Assembly (NCBI GenBank): GCA_024680925.1
Contig: JAILBM010000333.1
Location: forward strand, 1 to 40,970
DNA: 40,970 nt
Reading direction: 5' to 3'
DNA from: Butyrivibrio sp.
GTDB lineage: Bacteria > Bacillota > Clostridia > Lachnospirales > Lachnospiraceae
Positions 25,701-33,192 of the stretch are shown piece by piece. The notes beneath the pieces are model-generated. The model searched no databases. It was not told the DNA's origin and was given only the letters and a program-made list of their open reading frames with translations. Numbering within the stretch: the first letter of the stretch is position 1; every line of letters begins with the position of its first letter. The position numbers and the translations under genes are program-made.

Positions 25701-27103
25701 TAAGAAATAATCAATCACATTTTAATGCGCTGCATGTTATAGGGGATGGAATAATTGTTATTGTTTCGTATGTTATAGCCTGGTGGCTGAGATTTATTGT
25801 ATTTGGTTCCAGTGTTATAGGCGGACGACTTCCTCTTGAAGAATATTTGCGTTCGCTTTATTTCTTAGTACCTATTTATCTTATTTTATACAATTATTTT
25901 GATTTATATTCTTCTAAACGTGCATCGCGCCTTTTGTATGAGATTAACAATATTATAAAAGCAAATATAGCTGGTATGATCTGCTATATTGTATATGCAT
26001 ACGTATTTGTAAAGCAGATTCACTTTTCGCGTATGATGCTTGGATTTTTCTTTGTGGTAAATGTTGTACTTATGTCGGTAGTAAGTATACTGCTTAGAAA
26101 AATTCTCAGATATGCACGTAAAAAAGGTTATAACATTAAGCATATTTTACTTGTGGGATATTCGAGAGCAGCAGAGGGATATATACTCAGACTGACAGAT
26201 AACCCTGCATGGGGATATGACATTACTGGAGTTCTGGATGATTATGTTCCCATAGATACTTCTTATCATGGAATTCGTGTTATCGGTAAGATTGATCTTC
26301 TTCAGGAACTGCTGGATAAGAATACGTATGATGAAATTATAATCACATTGCCTTTGGATCAGTACGAAAGACTGGAAGACCTTGTAGCCATGTGTGAAAA
26401 ATCCGGAATTCATACTAAATTTGTCCCGGATTATACAAGTCTGTTTCCAAGTAATCCATACACAGAAGATGTTCAGGGACTTCCTGTTATCAATATAAGA
26501 TATGTACCTCTTGCAAGTACTGTGAACAAAGTTATTAAGAGAGCCATGGATATAGTAGGTGCCCTGGTTGCAATAATTGTATTTTCACCATTTATGCTTT
26601 TTGCAGTTATTTCCATAAAGCTTACCAGCAAAGGTCCAATTATTTTCAAACAGGAAAGAGTCGGTATGCATGGCAAGCCGTTTATGATGTATAAATTCAG
26701 GACTATGGAAGTTCAGACTGAGGAACAGGAAAAGAAAGAATGGACTACCAGAAACGACCCCAGGGTTACCAAAGTCGGACATTTTTTAAGAAAAACAAGT
26801 ATAGATGAAATGCCTCAGTTCTTTAATATACTTATAGGGCAGATGAGTCTTGTGGGTCCAAGACCTGAAAGACCTCAGTTTGTTGAAAAGTTTAAGGAAC
26901 AGATTCCTAGATATATGGTTAAGCATCAGGTTCGTCCGGGACTGACGGGATGGGCACAGGTGAATGGATTTAGAGGTGATACATCTATCAGAAAAAGAAT
27001 AGAATATGATATTTATTATATTGAGAACTGGTCAGTTGGATTTGATATAAAAATAATATTGGGAACCTTTAGACATGGTTTTGTAAATAAAAATGCATAT
27101 TGA
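25697..27103 (+). CDS. polyprenyl-phosphate sugar-phosphate transferase (initiating enzyme)
   Basis: A 468-residue membrane protein of the WbaP/WcaJ/CpsE type. It starts the glycan by placing a sugar phosphate on undecaprenyl phosphate. Four N-terminal helices (about 10-125) are followed by a Rossmann-like CoA-binding-type domain (HILLVGYSRAAEGYI). A reentrant helix (about 285-310) leads into the catalytic domain with GPIIFKQERVG, MMYKFRTM, TSIDEMPQFFN and SLVGPRPERPQF. All key blocks are present. It overlaps the preceding transferase by four bases. The usual substrate is UDP-glucose or UDP-galactose; which one here is unclear. Confidence 0.93.
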   Translation: MIRNNQSHFNALHVIGDGIIVIVSYVIAWWLRFIVFGSSVIGGRLPLEEYLRSLYFLVPIYLILYNYFDLYSSKRASRLLYEINNIIKANIAGMICYIVYAYVFVKQIHFSRMMLGFFFVVNVVLMSVVSILLRKILRYARKKGYNIKHILLVGYSRAAEGYILRLTDNPAWGYDITGVLDDYVPIDTSYHGIRVIGKIDLLQELLDKNTYDEIIITLPLDQYERLEDLVAMCEKSGIHTKFVPDYTSLFPSNPYTEDVQGLPVINIRYVPLASTVNKVIKRAMDIVGALVAIIVFSPFMLFAVISIKLTSKGPIIFKQERVGMHGKPFMMYKFRTMEVQTEEQEKKEWTTRNDPRVTKVGHFLRKTSIDEMPQFFNILIGQMSLVGPRPERPQFVEKFKEQIPRYMVKHQVRPGLTGWAQVNGFRGDTSIRKRIEYDIYYIENWSVGFDIKIILGTFRHGFVNKNAY

Positions 27104-27184
27104 CATAATAACATATGTGCTTTATTGAAAGTAACAGATATGCTTAATCTTGTATATTTTTGATTTTTGTGGCATTATAACTTA

Positions 27185-27218
27185 GTGGCACATTTATTTT
27201 AATATGTTATAAATGTGC
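27185..27218 (+). promoter_or_regulatory. promoter with overlapping 10-bp dyad upstream of the LCP gene
   Basis: GTGGCA (27185-27190), a 17-base spacer and TATAAA (27208-27213) preceded by TGT form a likely sigma-A extended -10 promoter. GCACATTTAT (27188-27197) and ATAAATGTGC (27209-27218) form a perfect dyad that covers both elements. A repressor bound there would block RNA polymerase. The rest of the 163-base gap is AT-rich. Confidence 0.5.
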
Positions 27219-27266
27219 TATATAAATATGTGAATAGTTTTTTTGGGGAAAAGGAGACAGTTTGTA

Positions 27267-28649
27267 ATGTCAAACAGACGTGACGATGATTACGATGACA
27301 GAAGAAGAACCTCTGGCAGACGTGATGATGATTACGACAGCAGGAGGAGATCATCTGAGAGAAGAAGTCGTGATTATGACTATGATGATTATGATTATGA
27401 GGAAAGAAGATCTTCTAGAAATTCGAGGTCTGCAGAACATAGAAGTTCCGGAAGAAACAGTTCTTCAAGTTCAAGAAGAAATGACAGGGATGATTATTCA
27501 AGAAGCAGATCCGGAAGCAGATCTTCAAGCAGAGCAAAAGGTGGTTCCAGGAAAAAATCCAAGAAAAAGAAAAGCAGCATAATAATTCTTGTGGTAGAAC
27601 TTGCAGTATTGCTTATCCTCGGAATTGTTGCTTATACCTTATTCGTTAAGATGAATGTTACTAAGGTTGGTAAGGTTGAACTTGATGAAACTGAAATTCA
27701 GGAAAGTATCAGTGAGACAGTTCAAGACAATGTTCAGATGAAGGGTTATACCAATATTGCATTATTTGGTGTTGACTCTAGAAGTAAGCAGCTTGATAAG
27801 AATACCCGAAGCGATACAATTATGATAGCTTCTATAAATAACGAGACAGGTGAAGTTAAGCTTGTATCTGTTTATCGTGATACATATTTAAATTTAAGTA
27901 ACGATACATACTCTAAAGCCAATGCAGCATATGCAGCAGGTGGACCTCAGCAGGCTATCTCAATGCTGAATATGAACCTTGATATGGATATTGAGGACTT
28001 TGTAACAATAGGTTTTGACGGTCTTATCGATGTTATAGATGACCTTGGCGGTGTTACGATCAATGTTCAGGAGAATGAAATATCACATCTTAATAACTAT
28101 CAGATAAGTATGGTAGGTACAAAAGATGGAACAAATGCTGCAGGTGAGGATAACTTCGTTGCTACAGCAGGTGTTGATTATACTCCTGTGACAACAGCAG
28201 GAACACAGACACTTAATGGACTTCAGGCTACAGCATATTGTCGTATCCGTTATGTTGGAAATGACTTCCAGAGAGCTCAGAGACAGAGAGATGTTCTTAC
28301 AGCAGTTCTTGAAAAGGCCAAAACCGTTTCAGCTTCAAAGCTTGCAGATATAGCAGGTGATGTATTTAGTGAAACTTATACATCCTTTGATTTACAGGAA
28401 ATAATAGATCTTCTTGGCAATGTTGCAAACTATGAAGTTGTTGGAAATGACGGATTCCCATATGAAGAATACCGTAAGACAGGAACTCTGGGTAAGGCAG
28501 GAAGCTGCGTAGTTGCTTGTGACCTTACTGATAATGTAAAGTGGCTTCACGAATTCCTGTTTGATGAAACAGATTATGAATGTTCAGCTGATGTACAGTC
28601 CTTCAGTGAACACATTAAGAGTGTAGCTTCGCAATATACTTTGAATTAA
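27267..28649 (+). CDS. LytR-CpsA-Psr (LCP) family glycopolymer ligase with disordered Arg/Asp/Ser tail
   Basis: A 460-residue type II membrane protein. ATG 27267 lies ten bases after AAGGAG. Residues 1-105 are Arg/Asp/Tyr/Ser-rich and end in a Lys block; a membrane helix follows (about 107-128). The LCP domain (about 160-350) has IALFGVDSRS, RSDTIMIASIN, VSVYRDTYLNL with the lipid-phosphate binding Arg, IDDLGGVTINV, YCRIRYVGNDFQRAQRQRDV. LCP proteins move glycopolymers from undecaprenyl pyrophosphate to peptidoglycan. Position at the end of the glycan locus suggests it attaches this polymer. The cytoplasmic tail is far longer than the usual few dozen residues. Confidence 0.93.
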   Translation: MSNRRDDDYDDRRRTSGRRDDDYDSRRRSSERRSRDYDYDDYDYEERRSSRNSRSAEHRSSGRNSSSSSRRNDRDDYSRSRSGSRSSSRAKGGSRKKSKKKKSSIIILVVELAVLLILGIVAYTLFVKMNVTKVGKVELDETEIQESISETVQDNVQMKGYTNIALFGVDSRSKQLDKNTRSDTIMIASINNETGEVKLVSVYRDTYLNLSNDTYSKANAAYAAGGPQQAISMLNMNLDMDIEDFVTIGFDGLIDVIDDLGGVTINVQENEISHLNNYQISMVGTKDGTNAAGEDNFVATAGVDYTPVTTAGTQTLNGLQATAYCRIRYVGNDFQRAQRQRDVLTAVLEKAKTVSASKLADIAGDVFSETYTSFDLQEIIDLLGNVANYEVVGNDGFPYEEYRKTGTLGKAGSCVVACDLTDNVKWLHEFLFDETDYECSADVQSFSEHIKSVASQYTLN

Positions 28650-28675
28650 AGTAACAGATAAATAGTAAAAATAAT

Positions 28676-28707
28676 GAGAGGCCGAAAATATTTTTGGCCT
28701 CTTTTTT
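28676..28707 (+). terminator. rho-independent terminator after the LCP gene
   Basis: AGAGGCC and GGCCTCT pair around an AT-rich loop that can extend the stem by several pairs, followed by six T. It lies 28 bases after the LCP stop and runs close to the next start. Confidence 0.8.
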
Positions 28708-28723
28708 AAAGAGTGGATATTTT

Positions 28724-29659
28724 ATGTTAACAGTAGATGTAATAATTCCTACATACAAACCAAATGACGAATTTATAAAGCTTATGGATATGCTTGAAAA
28801 ACAACTTGTTATGCCAAAGCATATTATTCTGATTAACACGGAAAAAAAGATTTATGATGAATTTTTAAATAAACATCCGGGTTTTGAAGAAAGATATTCC
28901 AATCTTTTGGTGAAGCATGTAACTAAAGAAGAATTTAACCATGGTGGTACCAGAAATCTCGGGGCATCTATATCAGATGCCGATTGCTTTCTTTTTATGA
29001 CACAGGATGCTATACCAAAGGATTTCATGCTTATATCAAATTTATTAAAGGCACTGGAAGACGAAACTGTGGCTGCTGCTTATGCAAGGCAATATCCCCG
29101 CCCTGAATGTAATCTTACAGAGCGCTATAACAGAAAATTTAATTATCCTGCTGAATCTATGAGAAAAACTCAGGCAGACAAGGAAAAGCTTGGTATAAAA
29201 ACATACTTTTGTTCCAATGTTTGCGCAATGTACAGAAGAGATATATTTGAAAAATTAGGTGGCTTTATAAATAAAACTATTTTTAATGAAGATATGATAT
29301 ATGCAGGAACTGCAATGCAGGCAGGTTATGCTGTTTGTTATGTGGCAGAGGCAGCCGTTGTTCATTCCCATAACTATACCTGTATGCAGCAGTTTCATAG
29401 AAATTTTGATCTTGGTGTTTCTCAAATTGACCATCCTGAAATCTTTGGAGATCTTAAATCTGAAAATGAAGGAATAAAAATGGTAAAGAGATCTGTAGGG
29501 CATTTTGCCCACATTGGAAAACATTATCTAATACCTAATTATATTTTGCTTTGTGCATCAAGATGGCTTGGATATAAACTTGGCAGAAACTATAAAAAAC
29601 TTCCAAAATGGTTAATTAATGCATGTACAATGAATAAGCAGTACTGGAAACAAATTTGA
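28724..29659 (+). CDS. glycosyltransferase family 2 (rhamnosyltransferase RfbF-like)
   Basis: A 311-residue enzyme; ATG 28724 is chosen since the fold begins within five residues (VDVIIPTYKPNDEFIKLM). An upstream TTG in frame lies inside the terminator hairpin. FNHGGTRNLGA is a conserved feature of rhamnosyltransferases of this branch. FLFMTQDAIPKD is the metal region (QDA in place of DxD), followed by AAAYARQYPRPE and NEDMIYAGTAMQAGY. The gene is cut off from the LCP gene by a terminator, yet has no clear promoter in the short gap, so read-through may drive it. It fits the dTDP-rhamnose pathway. Confidence 0.87.
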   Translation: MLTVDVIIPTYKPNDEFIKLMDMLEKQLVMPKHIILINTEKKIYDEFLNKHPGFEERYSNLLVKHVTKEEFNHGGTRNLGASISDADCFLFMTQDAIPKDFMLISNLLKALEDETVAAAYARQYPRPECNLTERYNRKFNYPAESMRKTQADKEKLGIKTYFCSNVCAMYRRDIFEKLGGFINKTIFNEDMIYAGTAMQAGYAVCYVAEAAVVHSHNYTCMQQFHRNFDLGVSQIDHPEIFGDLKSENEGIKMVKRSVGHFAHIGKHYLIPNYILLCASRWLGYKLGRNYKKLPKWLINACTMNKQYWKQI

Positions 29660-29684
29660 CAAATCATGAGAATTGTCTTATTAG
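29656..29684 (+). promoter_or_regulatory. sigma-A promoter of glmS
   Basis: TTGACA (29656-29661) matches the -35 consensus, with a 17-base spacer and TATTAG at 29679-29684. The -35 box overlaps the stop codon of the preceding transferase. Transcription would start near 29691, about 30 bases before the glmS ATG. Confidence 0.6.
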
Positions 29685-29720
29685 TTATTCATATATATTT
29701 TTTAATAATAAGGAGATTAT

Positions 29721-31571
29721 ATGTGCGGAATAGTTGGTTATATTGGTAAATCACAGGCAGCACCTATTTTATTGGATGGTCTTTCAAAGCTCGAATACAG
29801 AGGTTATGATTCAGCAGGTATTGCTGTACGAAATGGAGAGGAAGAGCCTGTAGTTGTTAAAGCTAAAGGTCGTTTAAAGATTCTTTCTGAAAAAACAAAT
29901 GAAGGAAATGCAGTTCTTGGATCCTGCGGTATAGGACATACCAGATGGGCTACCCATGGAGAACCTTCAGAAAACAATGCACATCCTCATTGTTCTGATG
30001 ATATGAACGTAGTAGGTGTTCATAACGGAATTATCGAGAACTATCAGGAGTTAAAAGATAAGCTTATAAGACATGGCTATACTTTTTATTCACAAACAGA
30101 TACAGAAGTAGCTATAAAGCTTATAGATTATTATTACAAAAAATATCAGGTTGGACCAATTGATGCTATTGCCAAGACTATGGTTCGTGTACGTGGCTCT
30201 TATGCCCTTGCGGTAATGTTTAAGGATTACCCGGGTGAAATATATGCAGCCCGTAAGGACAGCCCTATGGTTATAGGTGTAGCAGATGGCAATACCTATA
30301 TGGGTTCTGATGTTCCTGCAATATTAAAGTATACAAAAGATATTTATTATATTGGCAATCTTGAAATGGCTCGTCTTAGTGCCGGAGAAGTAACTTTCTT
30401 TAACCTTGACGGAGATGAAGTTCAAAAAGAAGTTACAGAAATTAAATGGGATGCTGATGCTGCTGAAAAAGGTGGCTTTGAGCATTTCATGATCAAAGAG
30501 ATTCATGAACAGCCAAAGGTAGTAAAGGATACTATTAATTCCGTTGTTAAAGAAAATGACGGAAAACTTGAGCTTGATCTTTCTGCTACAGGAATTACAG
30601 AAGAAGATTTAAGTGAAGTTGAAAATATTGTAATTACAGCTTGCGGCTCAGCATATCATGTTGGTGTAGTAGCTCAGTATGTTATTGAAGATTGGACCAG
30701 AATTCCTGTAAGAGTTGAAGTTGCATCAGAGTTCAGATACAGGAAACCTATTTTGAGTGAAAAGACACTTGTTGTAATTATAAGTCAGTCCGGTGAAACA
30801 GCCGATTCGCTAGCTGCTTTACGAGAGGCAAAGGCAAGAGGCTGTAAGACTCTTGGCATAGTAAATGTAGTTGGAAGCTCAATTGCCAGAGAAGCTGATT
30901 ATGTATTCCAGACCCTTGCAGGACCTGAAATTGCAGTTGCTACAACCAAAGCATATTCAACACAGCTTATAGCAATTTATGCATTTGCTATTGCCCTTGG
31001 AAAAGCAAAAGGAATGCTTGATGAAGAAAAGGTAAAAGAGCTCCTTACTGAAATGAGAACACTTCCTGATAAGATTTCAAAACTTATTGATGAGAAGGAT
31101 CGCATTCAGTGGTTTTCAAGTAAATTTTCCAATGCAAAAGATGTATTTTACATTGGACGTGGAATTGATTATGCAATATGTCTTGAAGGCAGTTTAAAGC
31201 TTAAAGAGGTAAGTTATATTCATTCAGAAGCTTATGCAGCCGGAGAACTTAAGCATGGCACAATAAGCCTTATAGAGGACGGTACGTTAGTTGTAGGTGT
31301 ACTTACCCAGTCTGCTCTATTTGAAAAAACCATTTCAAATATGGTTGAGGTTAAGAGCCGAGGAGCATATTTATGCGGTGTTACATCCTATGGTAATTAC
31401 AGTATTGAAGATACAGCCGACTTTACCATATTTATTCCAAAGACAGATGAGCACTTTGCAACATCACTGGCAGTAATACCACTACAGCTTATCGGATATT
31501 ATATTTCTGTATCAAAGGGACTTGATGTGGATAAGCCTAGAAATCTTGCTAAGAGTGTTACTGTAGAATAA
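29721..31571 (+). CDS. glmS: glutamine--fructose-6-phosphate aminotransferase (GlmS)
   Basis: A 616-residue enzyme making glucosamine-6-phosphate, the first step of UDP-GlcNAc synthesis. It starts MCGIVGYIG, where Cys becomes the N-terminal glutaminase nucleophile. GHTRWATHGEPS and NGIIENYQELK complete the glutaminase domain. Two SIS domains follow (TACGSAYHVGVVAQYVIED, ISQSGETADSLAALREA, YIGRGIDYAICLEGSLKLKE), and it ends with the canonical DKPRNLAKSVTVE. AAGGAG precedes ATG 29721. The leader is only about 30-60 bases, too short for a glmS ribozyme. It supplies precursor for MurA, encoded downstream. Confidence 0.97.
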   Translation: MCGIVGYIGKSQAAPILLDGLSKLEYRGYDSAGIAVRNGEEEPVVVKAKGRLKILSEKTNEGNAVLGSCGIGHTRWATHGEPSENNAHPHCSDDMNVVGVHNGIIENYQELKDKLIRHGYTFYSQTDTEVAIKLIDYYYKKYQVGPIDAIAKTMVRVRGSYALAVMFKDYPGEIYAARKDSPMVIGVADGNTYMGSDVPAILKYTKDIYYIGNLEMARLSAGEVTFFNLDGDEVQKEVTEIKWDADAAEKGGFEHFMIKEIHEQPKVVKDTINSVVKENDGKLELDLSATGITEEDLSEVENIVITACGSAYHVGVVAQYVIEDWTRIPVRVEVASEFRYRKPILSEKTLVVIISQSGETADSLAALREAKARGCKTLGIVNVVGSSIAREADYVFQTLAGPEIAVATTKAYSTQLIAIYAFAIALGKAKGMLDEEKVKELLTEMRTLPDKISKLIDEKDRIQWFSSKFSNAKDVFYIGRGIDYAICLEGSLKLKEVSYIHSEAYAAGELKHGTISLIEDGTLVVGVLTQSALFEKTISNMVEVKSRGAYLCGVTSYGNYSIEDTADFTIFIPKTDEHFATSLAVIPLQLIGYYISVSKGLDVDKPRNLAKSVTVE

Positions 31572-31628
31572 TAAATAGAAAATATAGAATGATTTTCTTC
31601 TAATTTGGGGTTAGCGGGGGATTATGAG

Positions 31629-32273
31629 ATGGAGTTAAATCTTTCTGACGGAGATATTAAGAGCTGGGAAGAAGTGCAGCTTTTGTATAATTCTGCTCTT
31701 AAACAAATTAATACAAAAATAGAAATACTAAACGATGAATTTCAGGAGGTCCACAGATATAATCCTATAGAGCATACCAAGTCCAGGATTAAAACTCCTG
31801 AAAGTATCGTTAAGAAGTTAAAAAGACATGGCTATGAGTCTACTCTTGAAAACATGATCAGATATGTTAATGACATAGCCGGAATAAGAATAATATGCTC
31901 ATTTACATCAGATATCTATAAGATTGCCGATATGGTAAGTAATCAGAAGGATATTCAGGTCTTAACAATTAAGGATTATATTATGAATCCTAAAAAAAGC
32001 GGTTACAGAAGCTATCATATGATAGTATCGATTCCTGTATATCTTTCCAATAAGATTATCGATGTAAAGTGTGAAATACAGATAAGAACAGTAGCTATGG
32101 ATTTTTGGGCCTCTCTTGAGCATAAGATACAATATAAGTTCGAAGGAAGCGCACCTGCACATATTAACCAGGAATTGCTTGAATGTGCTACCATGGTTGC
32201 TAATCTGGATGCCAGAATGTTAAGCCTTAATGATGAAATTCAGGCCTTGGCAGGAACAAAAGATAAGGGATGA
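31629..32273 (+). CDS. small alarmone synthetase, GTP pyrophosphokinase (RelQ/YjbM-like)
   Basis: A 214-residue single-domain (p)ppGpp synthetase. ATG 31629 lies eight bases after GGGGG and matches the usual 210-residue length; a TTG eight codons upstream is less likely. The RelA/SpoT synthetase blocks are HTKSRIKTPESIVKKLKRHG, VNDIAGIRIICSF, NPKKSGYRSYHMIVSIPV and CEIQIRTVAMDFWASLEHK. There is no HD hydrolase or regulatory domain. RelQ types make ppGpp or pppGpp under cell-wall stress in Firmicutes, which fits its place between glmS and wall genes. The stop codon lies in the stem of a hairpin. Confidence 0.93.
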   Translation: MELNLSDGDIKSWEEVQLLYNSALKQINTKIEILNDEFQEVHRYNPIEHTKSRIKTPESIVKKLKRHGYESTLENMIRYVNDIAGIRIICSFTSDIYKIADMVSNQKDIQVLTIKDYIMNPKKSGYRSYHMIVSIPVYLSNKIIDVKCEIQIRTVAMDFWASLEHKIQYKFEGSAPAHINQELLECATMVANLDARMLSLNDEIQALAGTKDKG

Positions 32274-32298
32274 GGTTTACTTTAAACCTCATCTTATC
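32262..32298 (+). terminator. hairpin overlapping the RelQ stop codon
   Basis: GATGAGGTTTA (32269-32279) and TAAACCTCATC (32283-32293) pair perfectly around CTT; GATAA and TTATC extend it past a two-base bulge. The TGA stop at 32271-32273 is in the stem. The T-run is missing, so termination is plausible but not certain. Confidence 0.5.
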
Positions 32299-32620
32299 CC
32301 TGAAAATGAGGAGTGCCCAGATGCTGTCTCCAACACCTGGGCTATTATGAAAAAATTATCTATCTTTTATATTTATGTAGTCAACGCATCTCTTTGACAT
32401 GTATAAATAATACCAATCAATTATGAATAAAATATGAACAAGCTTTGAACATAAAGTAAATCTACACAAACGAAAATGTGTTTCAAAAATAAACTTGTGC
32501 AAAGTGTACAATAAGTGATAGGCTAATATAGAGAAAATGTTTTGTTGTATTTTGAGGTAGTCACTATAATTTTTTATCATAAAAAAGAGGGTATGAAAGC
32601 TTATGGTGGGAGGAAAAATC
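32274..32620 (+). other. 347-base intergenic region between RelQ and a coiled-coil protein gene
   Basis: After the RelQ hairpin a second stem (GCCCAG 32315-32320, CTGGGC 32337-32342) spans a 16-base loop. From about 32343 to 32600 the sequence is very AT-rich. It has a consensus TTGACA at 32394-32399 without a matching -10, and a TACAAT at 32507-32512 without a clear -35. No open frame with a ribosome site was seen on either strand. It may hold a promoter and leader for the next gene or a small RNA, but neither is shown. Confidence 0.4.
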
Positions 32621-33163
32621 GTGGATAACTTAATGGATAAGTTCGCACAGAAGCTCAGTGCGCAGGAGATGATAAGAGCAAATGAAGCTGCTGAAGCTGC
32701 TGAGCAGGAAAGGCTTAAAAAGCAGGCAGAAGCTTATGAAAAAGAACTGGATTTTATCAAAAGCAGTTTGGACAAGCTTCAAAAGGATATAAATGACAAT
32801 ACCCATGATGTAGGTGTCAGAACCTGGAGAAATGTAGAGGCTTCCATTAAGGAGATATCTGCGGGTAACCTTGAAGCTATTAAAGAGGTTAACAATGAGA
32901 AAATCCTTGAATTATCCAAGCAGGCAACATCAGAAGTATGCAAAGAGTACACAGATAATATTAAACAGATAACTATAGAAGAAAATAAAAAAGAACTGGA
33001 AATTATAAAAGAGGAATTTAAGAAAGTTCTTAAACGTACAGAAGAACTTGAAGTGGAAATCGAAACAAAAAACAGTGCTGTTGTACCTATTTCTATAATA
33101 ACTTTACTTATGGTAATAGCTAATTTGGTGGTTATTATTTTAAATATAGTAGGTATTATTTAA
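32621..33163 (+). CDS. unknown coiled-coil protein with C-terminal membrane anchor
   Basis: Not recognised. GTG 32621 is taken as start since GGGAGG (32608-32613) lies seven bases before it; ATG 32603 is the alternative. The 180-residue product is mostly charged helix (about residues 10-150) with Ala/Glu/Lys-rich heptads, and ends with one membrane helix (about 158-178) and no further residues, so it would be tail-anchored with the coiled coil in the cytosol. No enzyme motif is present. It sits 30 bases before the M23 peptidase gene. A scaffold role at the membrane is conceivable but only a guess. Confidence 0.7.
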   Translation: MDNLMDKFAQKLSAQEMIRANEAAEAAEQERLKKQAEAYEKELDFIKSSLDKLQKDINDNTHDVGVRTWRNVEASIKEISAGNLEAIKEVNNEKILELSKQATSEVCKEYTDNIKQITIEENKKELEIIKEEFKKVLKRTEELEVEIETKNSAVVPISIITLLMVIANLVVIILNIVGII

Positions 33164-33192
33164 TGGCTTGTTTTCAAGATTTTTGACATGGA

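Noticed and set aside
29660-29720. glmS ribozyme
   Set aside because: The space is far too short and no ribozyme core is visible.
32394-32422. Promoter built on the consensus TTGACA upstream of the coiled-coil gene
   Set aside because: No -10 box at 16-18 bases; the box also forms part of a small GTCAA/TTGAC hairpin.
32274-32602. Riboswitch or structured RNA
   Set aside because: Only two simple stems; no conserved core of a known class was recognised by eye.
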